DNA of 64,000 nt from Spirometra erinaceieuropaei (taxonomy: Eukaryota; Platyhelminthes; Cestoda; Diphyllobothriidea; Diphyllobothriidae): the NCBI GenBank assembly GCA_902702965.1, contig CACRXP010000729.1:8549-72548 (forward strand), read 5' to 3'. How positions within the stretch are numbered: the stretch's first letter is position 1; the number at the start of each line of letters is the position of its first letter. Positions 1 through 14,300 of this stretch are shown here, in pieces. Below the pieces are notes generated by a model. It was not told where the DNA came from. It ran no database searches and was given only the letters and a program-made list of their open reading frames with translations. The position numbers and the translations under genes are program-made.

Positions 1-169
1 AAAGGGCCTGGATTGAAGAACGAAACAGTTGCTTGACTTGAGGTCAAATAACTCGGCAAGCCACTAAACAGGTTGATAGTGGAAAGCCAACCAAACCCTC
101 CGAAACGTCCGTTATACAGTAGACTTGTTTCAGCAAACAATTAACACTCATTTTCGCTTATGCTTTTTA
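1..169. other. No feature seen
   Basis: No exon, RNA or repeat recognised here before the fold-back element that starts at 170. Confidence 0.4.
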
Positions 170-950
170 CAGTGCATGACCGATCTCATGAAATGTTGGC
201 CAAAATTCTGAAATGCGTTTCCGATTAGGAAGTATTACTTTGATGGGGTTGTGATACTGATTATCATGCAGCATAGTCCTATAGTATTTCTGACTTGCCA
301 GGATGTCGGCTTTTGAATGCACTTCTTCTTGACCTCCTGCAAAAACCGCACTCGGTAAAAAGTACTACATGTGTAGCGTGCGTTTTTCCCATCGATTTTC
401 GATAGTCTTCATATTTTATACCCTAAGAAAGCGTATATTTAGGTTTTAAAAATCTTTTCTAATTCCGGAATCGTTTTTAGCCTGGTCTGCCATTGCATCA
501 GCGTTTAGCGATTTCAGTCTACAAGGTGTATGCTTTCCGCTTTCCCCTATGCCTTTAAGAATATACCACATAGAGTTCATAAAATTTCGTAATGGATCCG
601 GACTGTGTTGCACATTTCATGAGGCGCACTGGTAAACGTACATGTGCGCTCCTGCATACATGGACATCGCACGGTTTCAAAAATCTCAATTAGAAACCTT
701 TAGAACCTAAACATACACTCTCTTCGGGTATAAAATATGAAGACAATGTGATTTTCTACCAAAATAGCAAAGAAACCATGTTTTAGTGCATGTTTTCTAT
801 AGAATATACTCAAATTTATAAGAAAATCGAAAATCAGTAGGAGAAATGCATGCTGCATAAGGAGTTATTTTTTACCGAGTGTGGTTTCTGCGGGAGGTCA
901 AAAGGTAGCGCATTCAAAAGATAACATCCTGGCAAATCTGAAATTCTACC
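170..950. mobile_element. Truncated fold-back DNA transposon (TA/CAGT family), copy 1
   Basis: Starts TA-CAGTGCATGACC, then CTCATGAAAT, followed by the conserved blocks GCAGCATA, AGGATGTCGGCTTTTGAA and a CACTCGGTAAAAA tract shared with the copies at 17865 and 46537. The matching inverted arm begins near 845 but breaks off around 945, so the right terminus is lost. Confidence 0.7.
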
Positions 951-3900
951 GATCACATAGCGGGCTTTAAAACTGCAACCATGACCAATTGGGCGGAGAA
1001 CGATTTATCTTAATAGGAATTGTTCGGGGTAGATAATTACCAGACAGAACCAGTATTTGTACAAAACTTCGTATTTACTTATTTAAACAGAAAAAGGAGA
1101 GCACATCAAATATTAAACACCACTGAAACAGTTTAGAATGTGTTGCAACTAGCATTCACACCGAAAGCTTATCTGCGTTGCTTTCCCCGCAAAATACGGA
1201 TTGACATCTGAAACAGAGGTGTGGAGACAGCATAAGATTGCCCATACACATGCTCTGCCGAACCAGACCATTTGGCCTAATCATAACATGTGTTCTCAGT
1301 CGCAAATTATGGGCGTATTCAATGATGGGAACCGAGGCTCATCAATTGACTTTTACAGTGCTGCCAAGTGTTCATAAACATCAGAGTCAGCTTTCTGCCC
1401 TCATAACACTAGAAGAAACTTTTTTGCTTTACTGAGTCTCCAACTTGACTCTTTTTTGCACGTCAGAGTAATTCTGTTAGGCTGCTGTTTGGTGATAGGG
1501 ACAGGACTGCCAGGATGCGCCAACCAAACCGCTGACGTCGTTGAATTTCTCCACTTCCTAGGAGTGATCTCTGACTGGGATGATGGTGACTGTTAGCAAT
1601 CCCGTGGGAGCCTCATCGGCCAGTCCACACAAATTCAGCTCCAATGTTATTGTCGCATTCTGCATTCGCCGTTTTATTTGCCCGGCATCGTTTGCAATTG
1701 CAGCACCTAATGACCCAAAAACATTTCGAGCCCTGGCTGATACATGTCGGTCCGTTTTTCGCGTCCTGGTTTGTCTTCCTGGAGATAGGATCATTTTCTA
1801 GCCTCAGAGCTCATGTTTTTCACGGGTGGAAAGCTTTTATCGTCTTTCGTTATATCCCGCCTTTGGAAACCATGGATTCGTTTTCTGTAATTCTCGTTAT
1901 ATTGCCACTTCCAATGGGTCTTAAGCTTTGTCTTGTTAGACGTGTAAGTCACGACAGAAGAGATCAGGCAATTGTCTACAAACCAGGCCTGAAATCATTA
2001 TGTAAATAAAGGTACGCAAATCTCGCAATCATTCTGTTGCCGGGACCATCACCAGTTAACGCACAAGCGCGAATGTTCGCGACCACTTCTCGAAGGAATG
2101 GGCAGGCTGCGATGTGATTGATGACGAAGTAAACGAAATGCAATAACTGAGGTAGCTGCTAACATCAGGGTATGTTCAACAAAATTTTCCGACCCTGGTA
2201 GAGGCCCTGAACAGTACAAAATCAAAAGAAGGAAAAATTAAAGGTCGTGAAAGTTAAAGGGACTTCAGATCTGGGGAACGACCATTCGCTCAAGACGAAG
2301 GAGGACTATACAACAATGCCGCAGGCCCTTCACTTACCAGTAATATCCTTGTAAAGTGAGTGATGAAAATATTAAGGGCTCGGTATTCGTCGACACCGTC
2401 TTAAGCAAATAGTGTCATCAGACAGCGGGGAGATATGGTGACGCCGACGTTACCGTGCTGCTTTCTTTGATAGTCGCCAACTGCTGAGGTGCCAAAAACC
2501 AATCGAGCCTCTATTAAAACAGTCACTATTTTTTGTCAGCTTCGCAACCAGTACTCTGCAACGGCAGATATTTACTATGGTAAAAGAATAATTGGATTCG
2601 TTAGGGAACGGTTTCCTTCTGATTGAAAATGTTGTAACCCTCTTTCCCGGTATGATTACAAAGAATAAGTCAGAAGGAAATAAAGAATGTAAGAATGACT
2701 TGATTTACAGCTACCTTATGTTGACTCATCCTGGTGGCGTCATTGAAAATCCCCCTACTAAACAAACATGCAGTTACTTCCTCAGTGGTTGGCAGGCTGA
2801 CCCTAAAACGAGCCACGCGGTAGACGCCTTGGACCAACACGGGGGCCACATCGAATTCTTTTAGGGGTTATCGGGTAAGTACAACCCATTACAAGTGCCA
2901 GTATTCGCGATGCGGAGGTAGGCTCAGTTGCTAGCTCACGTCGCGCCGACTGGGATCGCTGCAGCCTCCTATCTTCGTTATTGGTTAAAATCCTGACCAA
3001 GTGTTTGTTGTGAACCAGGGGGTGTAGTAGCACGCCTTGGTGCGGGCCCGGCCGTGCCAGCCATCTGTGGCCTCTCCCACTTCAGGTCTTCTTGACTGTG
3101 TTTTGACACTGGGCCTGGGTGGGGGTGGAGGAGAGAGTGCGGTAGATGCTGCGAAAGTCTGCTGACATTGCAAACTAGTTCACACGGAAGTCGCTGTGCC
3201 TGCTCTCGCCCTGTTGTGAAGCATACGGTGGACGAACTGTCAGTTGGCGACTGCCGTTATAACGTGATCAGACTCTCCTAGTCGTGCGCGGTGCAAAATG
3301 CAGCTTTCTGTGGACGGTTGGTCATTTAACAACGAAAGCTGATACATGGGACATTTGTTTGAGGACAAACAAAGGCGCAGCTTAAAGTACCATAATGTCA
3401 AATATGTTTCAAAAGCAACTCTAAGGTTAACCATTCGGTACGATGCAGATCCTTTTTTTGCTCCTAGTTAGATAAATTTCTGTCGGCTGTTATGGTAATC
3501 TTTATCGACGTATTCAGTCTTACTGATCGAACCAACCAGCTTTCAGTGCTAAACCTTCCCGGCCTGTAGTTTGAAGCGAGGCCTTGTGCATGGGATTCAA
3601 TGTTAACAAATGTTTTTTGTGCAGATAATGTCAACAGGACGACAAAGTAATGCACTTTTACGATAAAGTATCTTGTTAAACCGACCGTTTTGAACCCCAA
3701 AATGCAGAAAGGCCTGGGAGGATTCGTTAAAGACGATTTAAGAATAACACCACAGTGTTCCAAAGCCACAGCGCGGGTGATATGCAGAATTTTTGTGAAC
3801 CGGAGGGTAAGATGCATGGGACATTTGTGCGGCTGCCTCCAGAGTTTGCGATACAGGCTTGACGGCCGTGGCTTTGGAAATACCGGTATTCTTGAAGGTG

Positions 3901-5202
3901 TGCCAAGACGTAATGCAAGAGTTGTTCGTGAACTCAGGCATTTGACGCATAAGCAGTGTCTGACCACCATAAGCTTCTCGCCCTTCTACCACAGACAGAG
4001 CAAAAAGGACCTCATAGTAATGTTTCAGTTGCTAAGAGGGTTTGGTCTTGGTGCGGAATGGGGAAAACTTTTCGAAATGGCACCAAAGACGAATCTTAGA
4101 CAGCCTGATTTAAAACTTAAAAATGAACTGTGAAACATTAATTAGCGTCCCTCCTTTTTCTGGGAAGAGTTATTCGTATTTGGAATTCCTTACCGACGTA
4201 CACCATGCTGCGCTTCGCCGGTAGTGTGCTTAAGAGGTGTTAGGGCACCCATCTATTAAATGTTGGCCGGAACTTCCCAAACTTTATTTAGTGAGACAAT
4301 GTCATAATAACAAACATACTCCTAACATGCTCTCAATAGCTCATTATTCGTACCAATTTTAATACTCTACTGAACGTGTTGTGTGCAAATGATGTGAATA
4401 AATTGCCTGCTTTTATTTCACAAATTCTCCACCTTCTTAACACTCCTGTTTCAACATTCGCCTAGTGGGGTTCGTTTGCTAAAAATTGCATGTAGACCAT
4501 TTGAAATTTTATTGCTTTCCATCCAGCCGCGTGCCACTTATAGGGAGCTTCTCCAAGGGCTTCTCCAATTTACACCATATACATTGACTGGCTTATTGAG
4601 TCTCAGATGAAGTTGGTAAATTTAAGTGGCCATTTGACGACGGAGAACTGTAAAAATCCCTTATTGTCTAAATTACCTCGTCTTTAACCTTAAATGTCAC
4701 TTAGAATGAACAGTTTGGTCTCAGTGTGTACTACATATTTCACTTTATTGCAGAAATGCCGCCAATTATTGTCACGTGTGTACTTTTAACCTGTTTAAGG
4801 GTCTTTTTGTCTATCGAAAGTATACGTACGGTGAGCTGTGTTTGTTTTCACTAGGGACCGCATCAAAACCATTGCTATTAAGGGGCTTAAGACAATGATT
4901 TCTTTGATACTAAGTTTATTTCACGTTGGAGGTAGGTCTACAAATAGTAGAGCTAGCCAAGATTGCGGCCGTTTCATAGTTATTTGTTCTTTTTCGGTTT
5001 GTCGGATTCTCCGATCACTATAGCTTATTGGAAAGAAAATGAGTAAGTCCGAAGCAGCTAAGTTCTCTGCCCTCCCTAGGTAGTCGTTTGACCGCTAGGT
5101 CTAACAGCAGATAGAGAGGTTAATTTGCTCCGAGAAGCCAAGCATATCTGTCTACGGTCATTCCCAATAAGTAGCGTATAAAACTATTTTATTTATTTTT
5201 AG
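951..5202. other. No supported gene
   Basis: AT-rich sequence with only short open frames and no pair of phase-compatible exons. The 147-codon plus-strand frame at 3690-4133 has no recognisable motif. This stretch may contain 5' untranslated or upstream exons of the coiled-coil gene. Confidence 0.4.
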
Positions 5203-5317
5203 GTCATTCAATCCTTCTCCGTACTTCTTTTACCCCGGGTAATGTCCCAAGAGCTCGCTCTGCGTGGCGATTCAAGTGTACCCCAAGAATTAATTAAATG
5301 CCGTTCTGCAATTGATG
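5203..5317 (+). CDS. Coiled-coil gene, first visible exon (possible start at 5242)
   Basis: Open across its length after a tttatttttag acceptor-like site, ending phase 1 at a gtaggt donor. ATG 5242 opens MSQELALRGDSSVPQELIKC. If 5242 is the true start, the acceptor-like site is coincidental; otherwise more exons lie upstream. Confidence 0.5.
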
Positions 5318-8300
5318 GTAGGTTGTTTGACCACAATTATGTGCTCTCTGCGAAGGGGCGCTGGAGAGATATCCACACGAAGTGAGGTTGGCGATGGAAA
5401 AGTTTGAAAAGGCAGCCCTGCACATGGTCAGTCTACCGAAACAGAACTTCACAACTTCCCCTGTCGGTATTCGTGCTTGATATTCATCTCTTCTTGCTCT
5501 ACCGAAAGATCTTCCGACAAAGATTCCCGAAAAATTCTTTAAATTAAAAGATGCAAGAACAAGAGCTCTGGATTTTACAGAACAGTCTGTTAATCGATAT
5601 TGGATCATATTATATTGGTAGAGAGTGGGTTAGCGAGGAAGACTACGTTACTGCCGGCATCCTGTTTCCATCTGCGTAAGTCACTTTACAGACTTACCTA
5701 CTGCATCTAGTAAGCCACTGTCGCGGGCTGAGGTAAAGCAGCTTCAGGTCGTCTTCGACACTCTGATGAACGATCTTGGTAAATTTGGTTTAACTAGCCG
5801 GAATGAAGCCCTAAGCCTGGACCAACTGTCTGACTACGCGAACAATATCATGGGATTGCATGCCTCCACTGACATCATTTTTGAGGAATTGCGCAGACAG
5901 GTAAATGAATCGCTTGTCGCAGATTGCATATGTGTGCGTGCTCGCACTTTTCACCTAGGCTCTTGCCAGATCTCAGAGAAAGTTTAAAGATTTGACAAAA
6001 GTGAAGAACATCTACCAGAACATGTTGAAAACATTGGCCAGTTGTGTGACAGAGTAGGTCGAATTTGGCATTCATCTCGGCTCGCCTTTTCAGGTTTGGC
6101 TCTTGTTGGCAGACGGAAAGGGAGAAGACACGTTCAGTGGCTCTCCAGGTCCTGAAACGCCAAACACAACTGGAGTACGTTGTCAGGTAGGAGTCAGCTC
6201 GAGATTTTTTTATCCAGGACAGAGAGCTGACACATTCTGAAAGCCTTATAGCACAGATTGCACGCGCAGCCGAGGAGAAGAGCAAAACGGTGGATCAGTG
6301 AACTTTTATCTGAACTTCTGAATGTCTTCTTTTTCTAGCTAAAAGAGGAAGTTTTTGTAGACGAACTAGAGAACGATCATTTAGTTCGGTTGCACTCCCT
6401 CTATCGCGCTCGCGAGGAAAGGGTCAACGCCGAGACCCAAGCCTCAACACGAAAACTGCAAAAGTATTTTACGGGACTTCTTTCCATGGCTGGGCGAGTA
6501 AGTTGTTATTCGCTTTTTGACTAACCGGTGAAGCAGTCGATCTTTCCATCAGGTAATGCATGCTTTTCATTGTGATTGCAGCTCTCCTCCGAAAATTGTG
6601 TAACTGCCGTGAATAAAGTGCTCAACACACGACTAGCCTGGAGCTTCCGTTGGAAGGACCTTCAATCTTTGAGCCAATCGCTTACCAGTCTGCATCTGGC
6701 GAAACTGGTAATAGACACGGAATCGATTTTTACAACACTGGAATTGATTCAAGTTCAAATGGAAAAAGTCGTGAACTACATACTAAATTCTGTTGTGACC
6801 TTGAGGAATTTACAAAGAACCCAAATGCGGTAGGTTGCCGCACTTACCTACTTGAAATCTGTGCAACACAAAAGAGACGATGAGTGGTCGTTTTTGGGAA
6901 TTTTGACAACAGAACGAATCATTCGGAACGGCCACTAATAGATCACACTTTCCAGCCCATATTAAAACCCATAAGGTCACCCTGGGCAATTTCTGGGCAA
7001 TATGGACGCCGTATGACGAGCATGAAACACCGAAACCAGCCTTTAAATGTTTCCAAGTGTATTGGGATAAGGAGACCAGAGGTATAGCGGAGAAGAGCAG
7101 GCCATTGTGCGGGTACCAGTTTGTGGTTTGTTATGACTCAGAGTGTCGGCGCATATTTAAAATGGTGGAAATTCAAAGACGTGAACATATTCTTTGTTGC
7201 TCTGCCGCAGTCTGCCCTGAAGTTATTACGCCACCTGTTTTTGACTGCATTTTGGCCAATTTTCGTTGGCCGGTCAGATTTTTTGCATGAGGGATAAAAA
7301 GAAAACATTAATGTGGGCGAGGTTTTTTCACAAAATAATAATATGAAATGAGGATTAAACGATGTATAGTCCACATTTACTTGGTCACCTAATGTGCTGA
7401 TGTTCCGTCGTATCTGGACTGGAAATTCGACATAATCCAAGTGGTGCCTTTAGGTTGTAGTGGTCCTCATCCTAAACGAACAGGGTGGCGATACCTCAGT
7501 GAGTAGGAATCGCGAGTTCATTTGTCCTCAAATTCGACGAAGTTTAGTCGTTTTTGCTTTCTATGAATGCTCAGAGGGGCGCAACTGCAGATTTTGAGTG
7601 AGGCGAGAGTTCTGTTTGGCCTGCAGCGGGTCTAAGCAGTAGATAAATCGTACAACGCCCGAAGAAATCGAAGCCATGGTGGACAATTACGTTGCGGTTC
7701 GTTAAAATTATTACTTCAGTTCAGTGTATTTGAAGGAAAGTTGGTATGTACTTTTGAAATACCTATTGGTCACGCACAGAGGAAGTATATGGAGAAAGTG
7801 GGAGGGAAGTAACATGAAAGAAATACAAGGGGAATATCAAGAACAGTACAGATGAATGCAGTATTTCATACGCTAAAAGTATTTAAAGGCATATGAACTC
7901 GGCTTGTTGATCAAATACATCAGGTAGTTGAAACACACCTAAGATACAGGAAAAGTAGTAAAAATGTCAGTCTGCAAGCATCTTGGTGAATGCGAGCAGC
8001 GGTGCGCGATGTGGTTCAAAAGGCAATAAATTACATAAATAGACGTTACTTAAATATCGGTAGTAGCCTAGGCATATCACTAGAATGCCAATGTTGGCTA
8101 TCAAGAGGGCTGCAGTCCTAAAAGAAAAGAACCGGGAGTAGCATGAATTGTACACCTCAGGCGCAAGGAGCAGTAGTATGCGGGGTTCTGCGTTAAGCAG
8201 TAGCCTACTCGGTATCAGGTAGGATTTGGCGCTGGAGTTTCCCCAGACTAAAATCCACAGGACACCGAGGACTCCACTGTTATTAGCCTATCGGAGGCTT

Positions 8301-11300
8301 CGACGAATACCGCAATTGGCGAAATGTCACAAATCACGGCGGATGTGGTAGGCCGAGGATCACGTCGCTTACACACATCACTGCCACAAGGTGGCCTTCT
8401 CCGATCAAAATAAATTTTAGTTGGATGGTGGGGACAGTTGGAAGTATTGCACACATGCCCTACGCAAAGACTTATATACCCACAATCGACGATCATGGGG
8501 GTAACAGTGAAATTGCCTTGGGGAGCTTTTGTTTCGCGCGCAAAATTGAGAGGATGTTTTTTACATAAAAATGAAATGCTCAGTCATACATTCAAACACC
8601 CTCTGCCTAACAACTGACCTTTGTGAATCATTACAACGGCGGTCTTATAGTGGTTGGGCAAGACAACTGTGGTATGCATAAGACCCAAAGAGCGAAACAG
8701 TGGCTGAAAAACCGCTGAATTATAGTAATGGCCTAGTCATCAACGAGCCCGATATTAACACCATTGAGCAGCATTTGCGACTGCTCTTTAGGCGCTCAAA
8801 TTGCAGCAGTTAAACTTGCCAGTCGAATGATCAACTGTAAGAAACTACTCAGTAAACACGAAATGCTCTGAGTGAATCATGACTTGAAGGTTTTCTCGAT
8901 ATCCGGGATAAACCTGCTTGTTCCAAAAGCCGGTATCTTAACGTGGCTGAGATATCTTGGGATTATGCTGCACGAGAATTAATATTGCAACTTCACCAAA
9001 GTAATCCTTTCTAAACCAAAGCACATTTCAGAATTCCGATTAACATTTCATGAGCTAGGCCATATACTGTAGGTTTCCTGCCTTTATGTTATCCTGTCAT
9101 GAGCAAAATTATGCTTATAACCAAACTTTCACAAGTGTCGGACTTTACAATGTCTTTCGTCAAAAGGGATCAAAATCTGCTTTTCAAATTGGCAAGTTTT
9201 AATAATTAGGCTGCATTCCACCCCTCACTCGTCTGAAAAGAATTCGTAAAGCAGGCTGAACATCAAGAGAATATACAAGTTTAAGGAAATAAATACCTTT
9301 TTAAAATGAAACTTATGGACTGCAATATGAAAAAGGCTGAAATCCGACACTGCGCTTCTTCACTCACTTCTCAGATTGATTAAAATTTCCCGTGTTATGC
9401 TTTTCACTTACAGGGAAGACGCTAATGATGAAGCGACAGGCAGGAGCAGCGAGACAAATGTGAAGGCTATAAAGATAGCCCTTGAGGTGAGATCTTAAAT
9501 TTTAATATTTTTGTACATGTAATGCTGGGCAGGCGTTCTAAAAATGATAATTTAAATGACGATTTCTCCGGGGATAACTTTATTCGGTTTACGGGTTCCC
9601 TTTCCATAACTCATTTTCCGGCGAACTGTTAATGAACGATATTTCTAATGTTTGATAATCTAGTATGAAAGACTAAACTAGTCAGGTTTGCGTCGGTACG
9701 TATACTCCGACGCAAATACCCAACTTGCAGTCGAATCTGTCTTCCCATATTTGACTTTGCTAATTTTGCACGCGGCACGCAAATCCATCTGACTATTGAT
9801 GTTGGAACTACCCAAATGCACTTACACTGTGTACTCACTGATCTTCTTCAACCCGTGGCCGCCAAGGAATTGCGTTCTTGTCCGATAGAAGTATTTGACC
9901 GACTAGAGGTATGTCTGGTCAATAAGGAGAAGGGAGTCCATATCCTACTCGTTCATTGTTTTCCGCAAATACTTATAGGGACGGAGTTTTCTACCTGATC
10001 ATGGTAGATTATTTTACATTCAAGGCACCATATTTCTAGACATTATTCCCTAGGCAAACGGCCTGCACTGCTTTTAGGGAGGAAGCACGTTGGATGCTTA
10101 GAGTAGTCTTCAGCCTGTCAGTTAAATATCCTTGAAGATTTCTCTGGGTTCGCCAGATGGTTTAACTAGGTGCATGCCTTTTCGTACGATCGGAATTGCA
10201 TTCTGGCGCTTTGAACTGCATCGCATTATACACCAGTGTTATAAGGAAACATCTCGATAAAGTGGCATGCAAACTTTTGCTGGTAGGGTAAAAACTTTTA
10301 CATCGAACTGTCGGATTTTGGTTGTAGCTCTGTTTATGAGAGGTTAGACGGCAACTTTAGAGGGGCAGAACAAATAAAATAGATGGAAACTGACCAGGAA
10401 GGTTTCCTTAATTTTCGCCTCGTGTGCGAACCCGACGTCAAGGTTTGAATGTTCATCGGACGTCTCGATTTCACTCTTTTTCAAAGACTAACATGATTCT
10501 AACAATTTATTCTACTTAGCACTTCAGGAATTTTTATGTTAAATGATTGGAGACTGGGAATCCGACGTCAACCATTGCTGTTTCAGCGGTACACTTGGAA
10601 GTAGACGACCCCACAGAGGGTGTCTTTGTTGTTTCAAGGATGACATTTTAGGTTTTAGGCCAATTATTATCGAATGCAAGTGGAGTATTAGCGTAGCGAA
10701 ATCACCCTGGCCTAATTTATCCTGATATACAGGGTTAGAATCAATGAGAAGGCTGACATCGCATAGGTCAAATATTTCGTTTTACGCAACTGTATTTTAC
10801 ATTTTCGACTAAGTTATATTAAGCTCGTTGACATCAGAGCCTTTGTGAGACTATAATATATTTCGTATCTTTGTAGAAGACTTAAAAAACAATTGGAGTC
10901 GGTGGAGCACGTAGTCACTGGGTAACCAGCAGCACATTGCGATAGTTAGTTGAACTCTTTCCGAAGTTTGGTATCATTTTAATAGGACAATTTTCAGTCG
11001 TGAATGTATTTCAGCATCCTGGCAACGTTGGCACGGTGGTTTTATTTACCCCGAAATCAGAATTTTGTGGATAAATTCATGTTCTGATCCCGGTTATCTC
11101 ACTTTGTTCTTTGAAATTCTGATCAAAACTTCTAAATTTGTTTTCGATGAGGAAAAATCAGCTAAACGGGGTTGCAATATTCATAAGCGTGTTGTCTAAA
11201 CTATAGATATTTCGGTTGGGTCAGAATTCTGGCTTCTGAGTACGCTTCTCTACAGTTGCCTGACAAACCCGCACGGTAAATGATTAAATAAGTAGTAAGG

Positions 11301-14300
11301 GTGCTTTCGTCGGTTTTCGATGTCAAATAAGATTCAGATATTGTTAAAAAATCACATGCACAAAAATATTCCTTCTTGCACATTTTGGTAACAAATTACA
11401 TCCTCTTGAAATTTTATACTTGGAAAAAGAGTACCTTTAGGTACTTAAGAACCTTTTCATTTCCCGTATAATTCTGAACTCAGCCTGCAGTTAAACTTGC
11501 GTTTAGGGCTTCCAGACTGCATGCTGATTAATTTTAGCGTAAGGAAAATCATACTTTTTCAGCGCCATCAAGATGCCTTGTAATGCCGAGGACATTTTGC
11601 GATAGGCGTTGACCATGTTAGAAAATTCAAAGGCAGCATTGATAAATGGACAGATACGATGACAGCAGAGGGGAGACGACAGAGTCTGGGGGTAGATTGA
11701 TACAGCACTGTTTCGGGCTTGTTTACCTTCATTCAGCCAATCATAACCCTGACCACCAGCTGGTACCGGAAACACAAACATGCGCACAGACGCACCTGGC
11801 GCAGCTGGTCCACCACTGGGGTCTACCAGATGGGTCATAAGCACTTCATCGAACCGAAGTTCATCAGTGCCTCGCCACCTGCCATCCTCTGTCGCTGCAG
11901 ATCGGGTATTTATTCAGTCAGGAATGGGCGCACACCGATCCATTGGCTTCCCGAAGCAGACAAGCTTCGTATGGGCGATAGGGGTCACGAACAGGCAACC
12001 ACCTACCAGGCCGAAGTCGGCCAAGCTATGATAGCAGAGATACGATGATGTACGAATTGAAATTTCACGGCCCTAAAACATTTCATAGACACATTTTTTA
12101 AAAAAATCGACATAAATCCTTTTCCCGAGCAATAAAATCTGGAGAAATGGTTAATTCCTGCCAAATAAACGAAAAAGACAATATTATTTTGTATTTTTAA
12201 TGCAAAATATGTTTGCATTTCTAATTGCATCGAAAATCAATGGGAAAGATCAGTCCTAATTAAGTGGTCACTTTTTGTTGAGTGCGGTTTTTTAGGCGGC
12301 CGGGAAGAAACTCACTCAAAAACTGACGTCCTGTCGTAGCTGAAATATCTTTGAATTAGGCTGCACAAGGAGTGATATTACAACCCCACCTAAGTAGTTC
12401 TTTAGAGTCAATAGTGCATTTCAGAATTTAGGTTACAATTTCATGAGATACGTCATCTGTTGTATGTTGAGGGTAGCGAAGCCACTCTAGTTGGGTGGAC
12501 TCCTGAGCAGCTAACGAGAACTTTCCAAGTGGATTTTCAGTAACCAAAAAATAAAAGTAAAGAACCGCTGACCTTTTTGATATCTATCAATCGAAATCAC
12601 CAACAGTCACTTGACTTCGAACTCACAGAGTAAAATTTCGATATATCTTTTTCTTGGTAAGAAAGACCTTGTCCGAACGATATGGAGATTTTGAGAGGGA
12701 AAAAGTTTTTATCCGAGAAAGATCAGAATCTCCGCATAAATAAATCGAAAAATGCTGTGTCGCCTTTAAATAGAAACAAATATTTGTGTTACATTTAAAG
12801 TCCACAGAAGCAACTCGTTTTGAAAGAGGTTAGGCAGTTGGGAAAGGTTTTAATTTTGCAGTTCAGGGCCTCAGTAGGCGTGAAGCCGGACGAGGATGGG
12901 AATAAAAGGGAGTCTTCTTTAAGGATGACAAGGCTTCGCTGAAATCGCATTATGGTGGAATTATTATCTTCCACCGGAGGCTGGGGGAGGGGGGGAGCAG
13001 GCGGCTGGCACGGCTGGACCCGCACCTAGACGTACCACCACACCCCCTGGTCCATAATAAACACTTGCTCAGGATTTTAACCAACAGGAAAATAAACGGG
13101 CCAGAGAGAGAGGAGAGGATGAAAAAAAGTCACTGGGCAACCATGCACACGGCCTGTATACCCAGCGGGAGCGCAAGCGCGTCTACCAGCAGGGATCAAG
13201 ATGCCAAAGAACTGCCAGTGCAGACCAGGCTGCGAGGGCCATGGTTTGCCGAACCACAATAGCAGACTATATAGCAGACGCACACAATCCTTAAAGATAT
13301 ACGTATGTGGGTAAATATGCATATGCATAAATGGGCCACAATGGGTCATAACGGGGATAAAAACGGCAAAGGGGAAGCTAAAGGAAGGAATAAGCAATGA
13401 GAAAAAAACATTCTTACTCAAATAATTTGTATCTGTTAACTTGCAACTCGACATGCCGGACACGTGGAGATGAGTTGGGGCCCAACACTGGGAGACTGAA
13501 ATGATAATATCGCATTTAGAGAGATTTCAAATGAGACCACATTAGGGAAACGAAACATGCTGGTAACACATCATTTTGGATTCTACTCATTAACACCGAA
13601 ATTAGAGAACGTGAATTTGCATCTACGTACAAACTTTTGACGATGAAAACTCCCCCAAAATCTTCTGTTTTTGTGTTCACCTATGTATTTGGCTGCAGTC
13701 TGTCTACTCCCTAGAGTTCTAACTCACTGAGCCTCAGTGTGTAGCACGATTTTATGCGACGATCCAAATGCAATGCTACCTCTGTCTTCTCTTCACAGTG
13801 CGAACGACAGCTCTTGGTCTGCTTTAAGATTGACACAAACCACGTCCTTCAGGCCATCGGTTCCCCATTGGAAGCAGTCTTCTCGACATCCGCTGTGGAC
13901 AGCATTTACGCAAACACGTCCGTCACCCAGGCCTCCATTTACCAGCATCTGGAACAGAGCGGTCAACGAACATTTGGAGCCGAACTGTTGCTGGAAGAAG
14001 TAAAACTAGTTACCTTGCAATGTACGGCAGTTCTGAAAAGAATAAACAGTCTGGTTGGCGTAGATGTACAAGATTTGACGGCGGATGCTGGACTGGAGTT
14101 TACATCGGAGCCGGTTTCAGACGAAGAACAACAGCTACACCGAGAACCAACTACGCTTGAGGCGTATTCATTGGTAGGGAATGGGCAAACTTACTTCGAA
14201 TCCTGTATTCGTTATTCATTTGCGATGACCGCTCACCGACCTTCTACCATATAACTTTATAGTAACGTTTTTGGTTAAGCAAAAGTCATGACTTCGACAA

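Noticed and set aside
3690..4133. 147-codon plus-strand open frame
   Set aside because: No motif, no splice partners, and the opposite strand is open to a similar length.
11503..11844. 113-codon frame like those at 31881-32132 and 32328-32600
   Set aside because: These matching hypothetical proteins are only the translation of the dispersed repeat; the frame is carried by repeat copies and not by a conserved gene.
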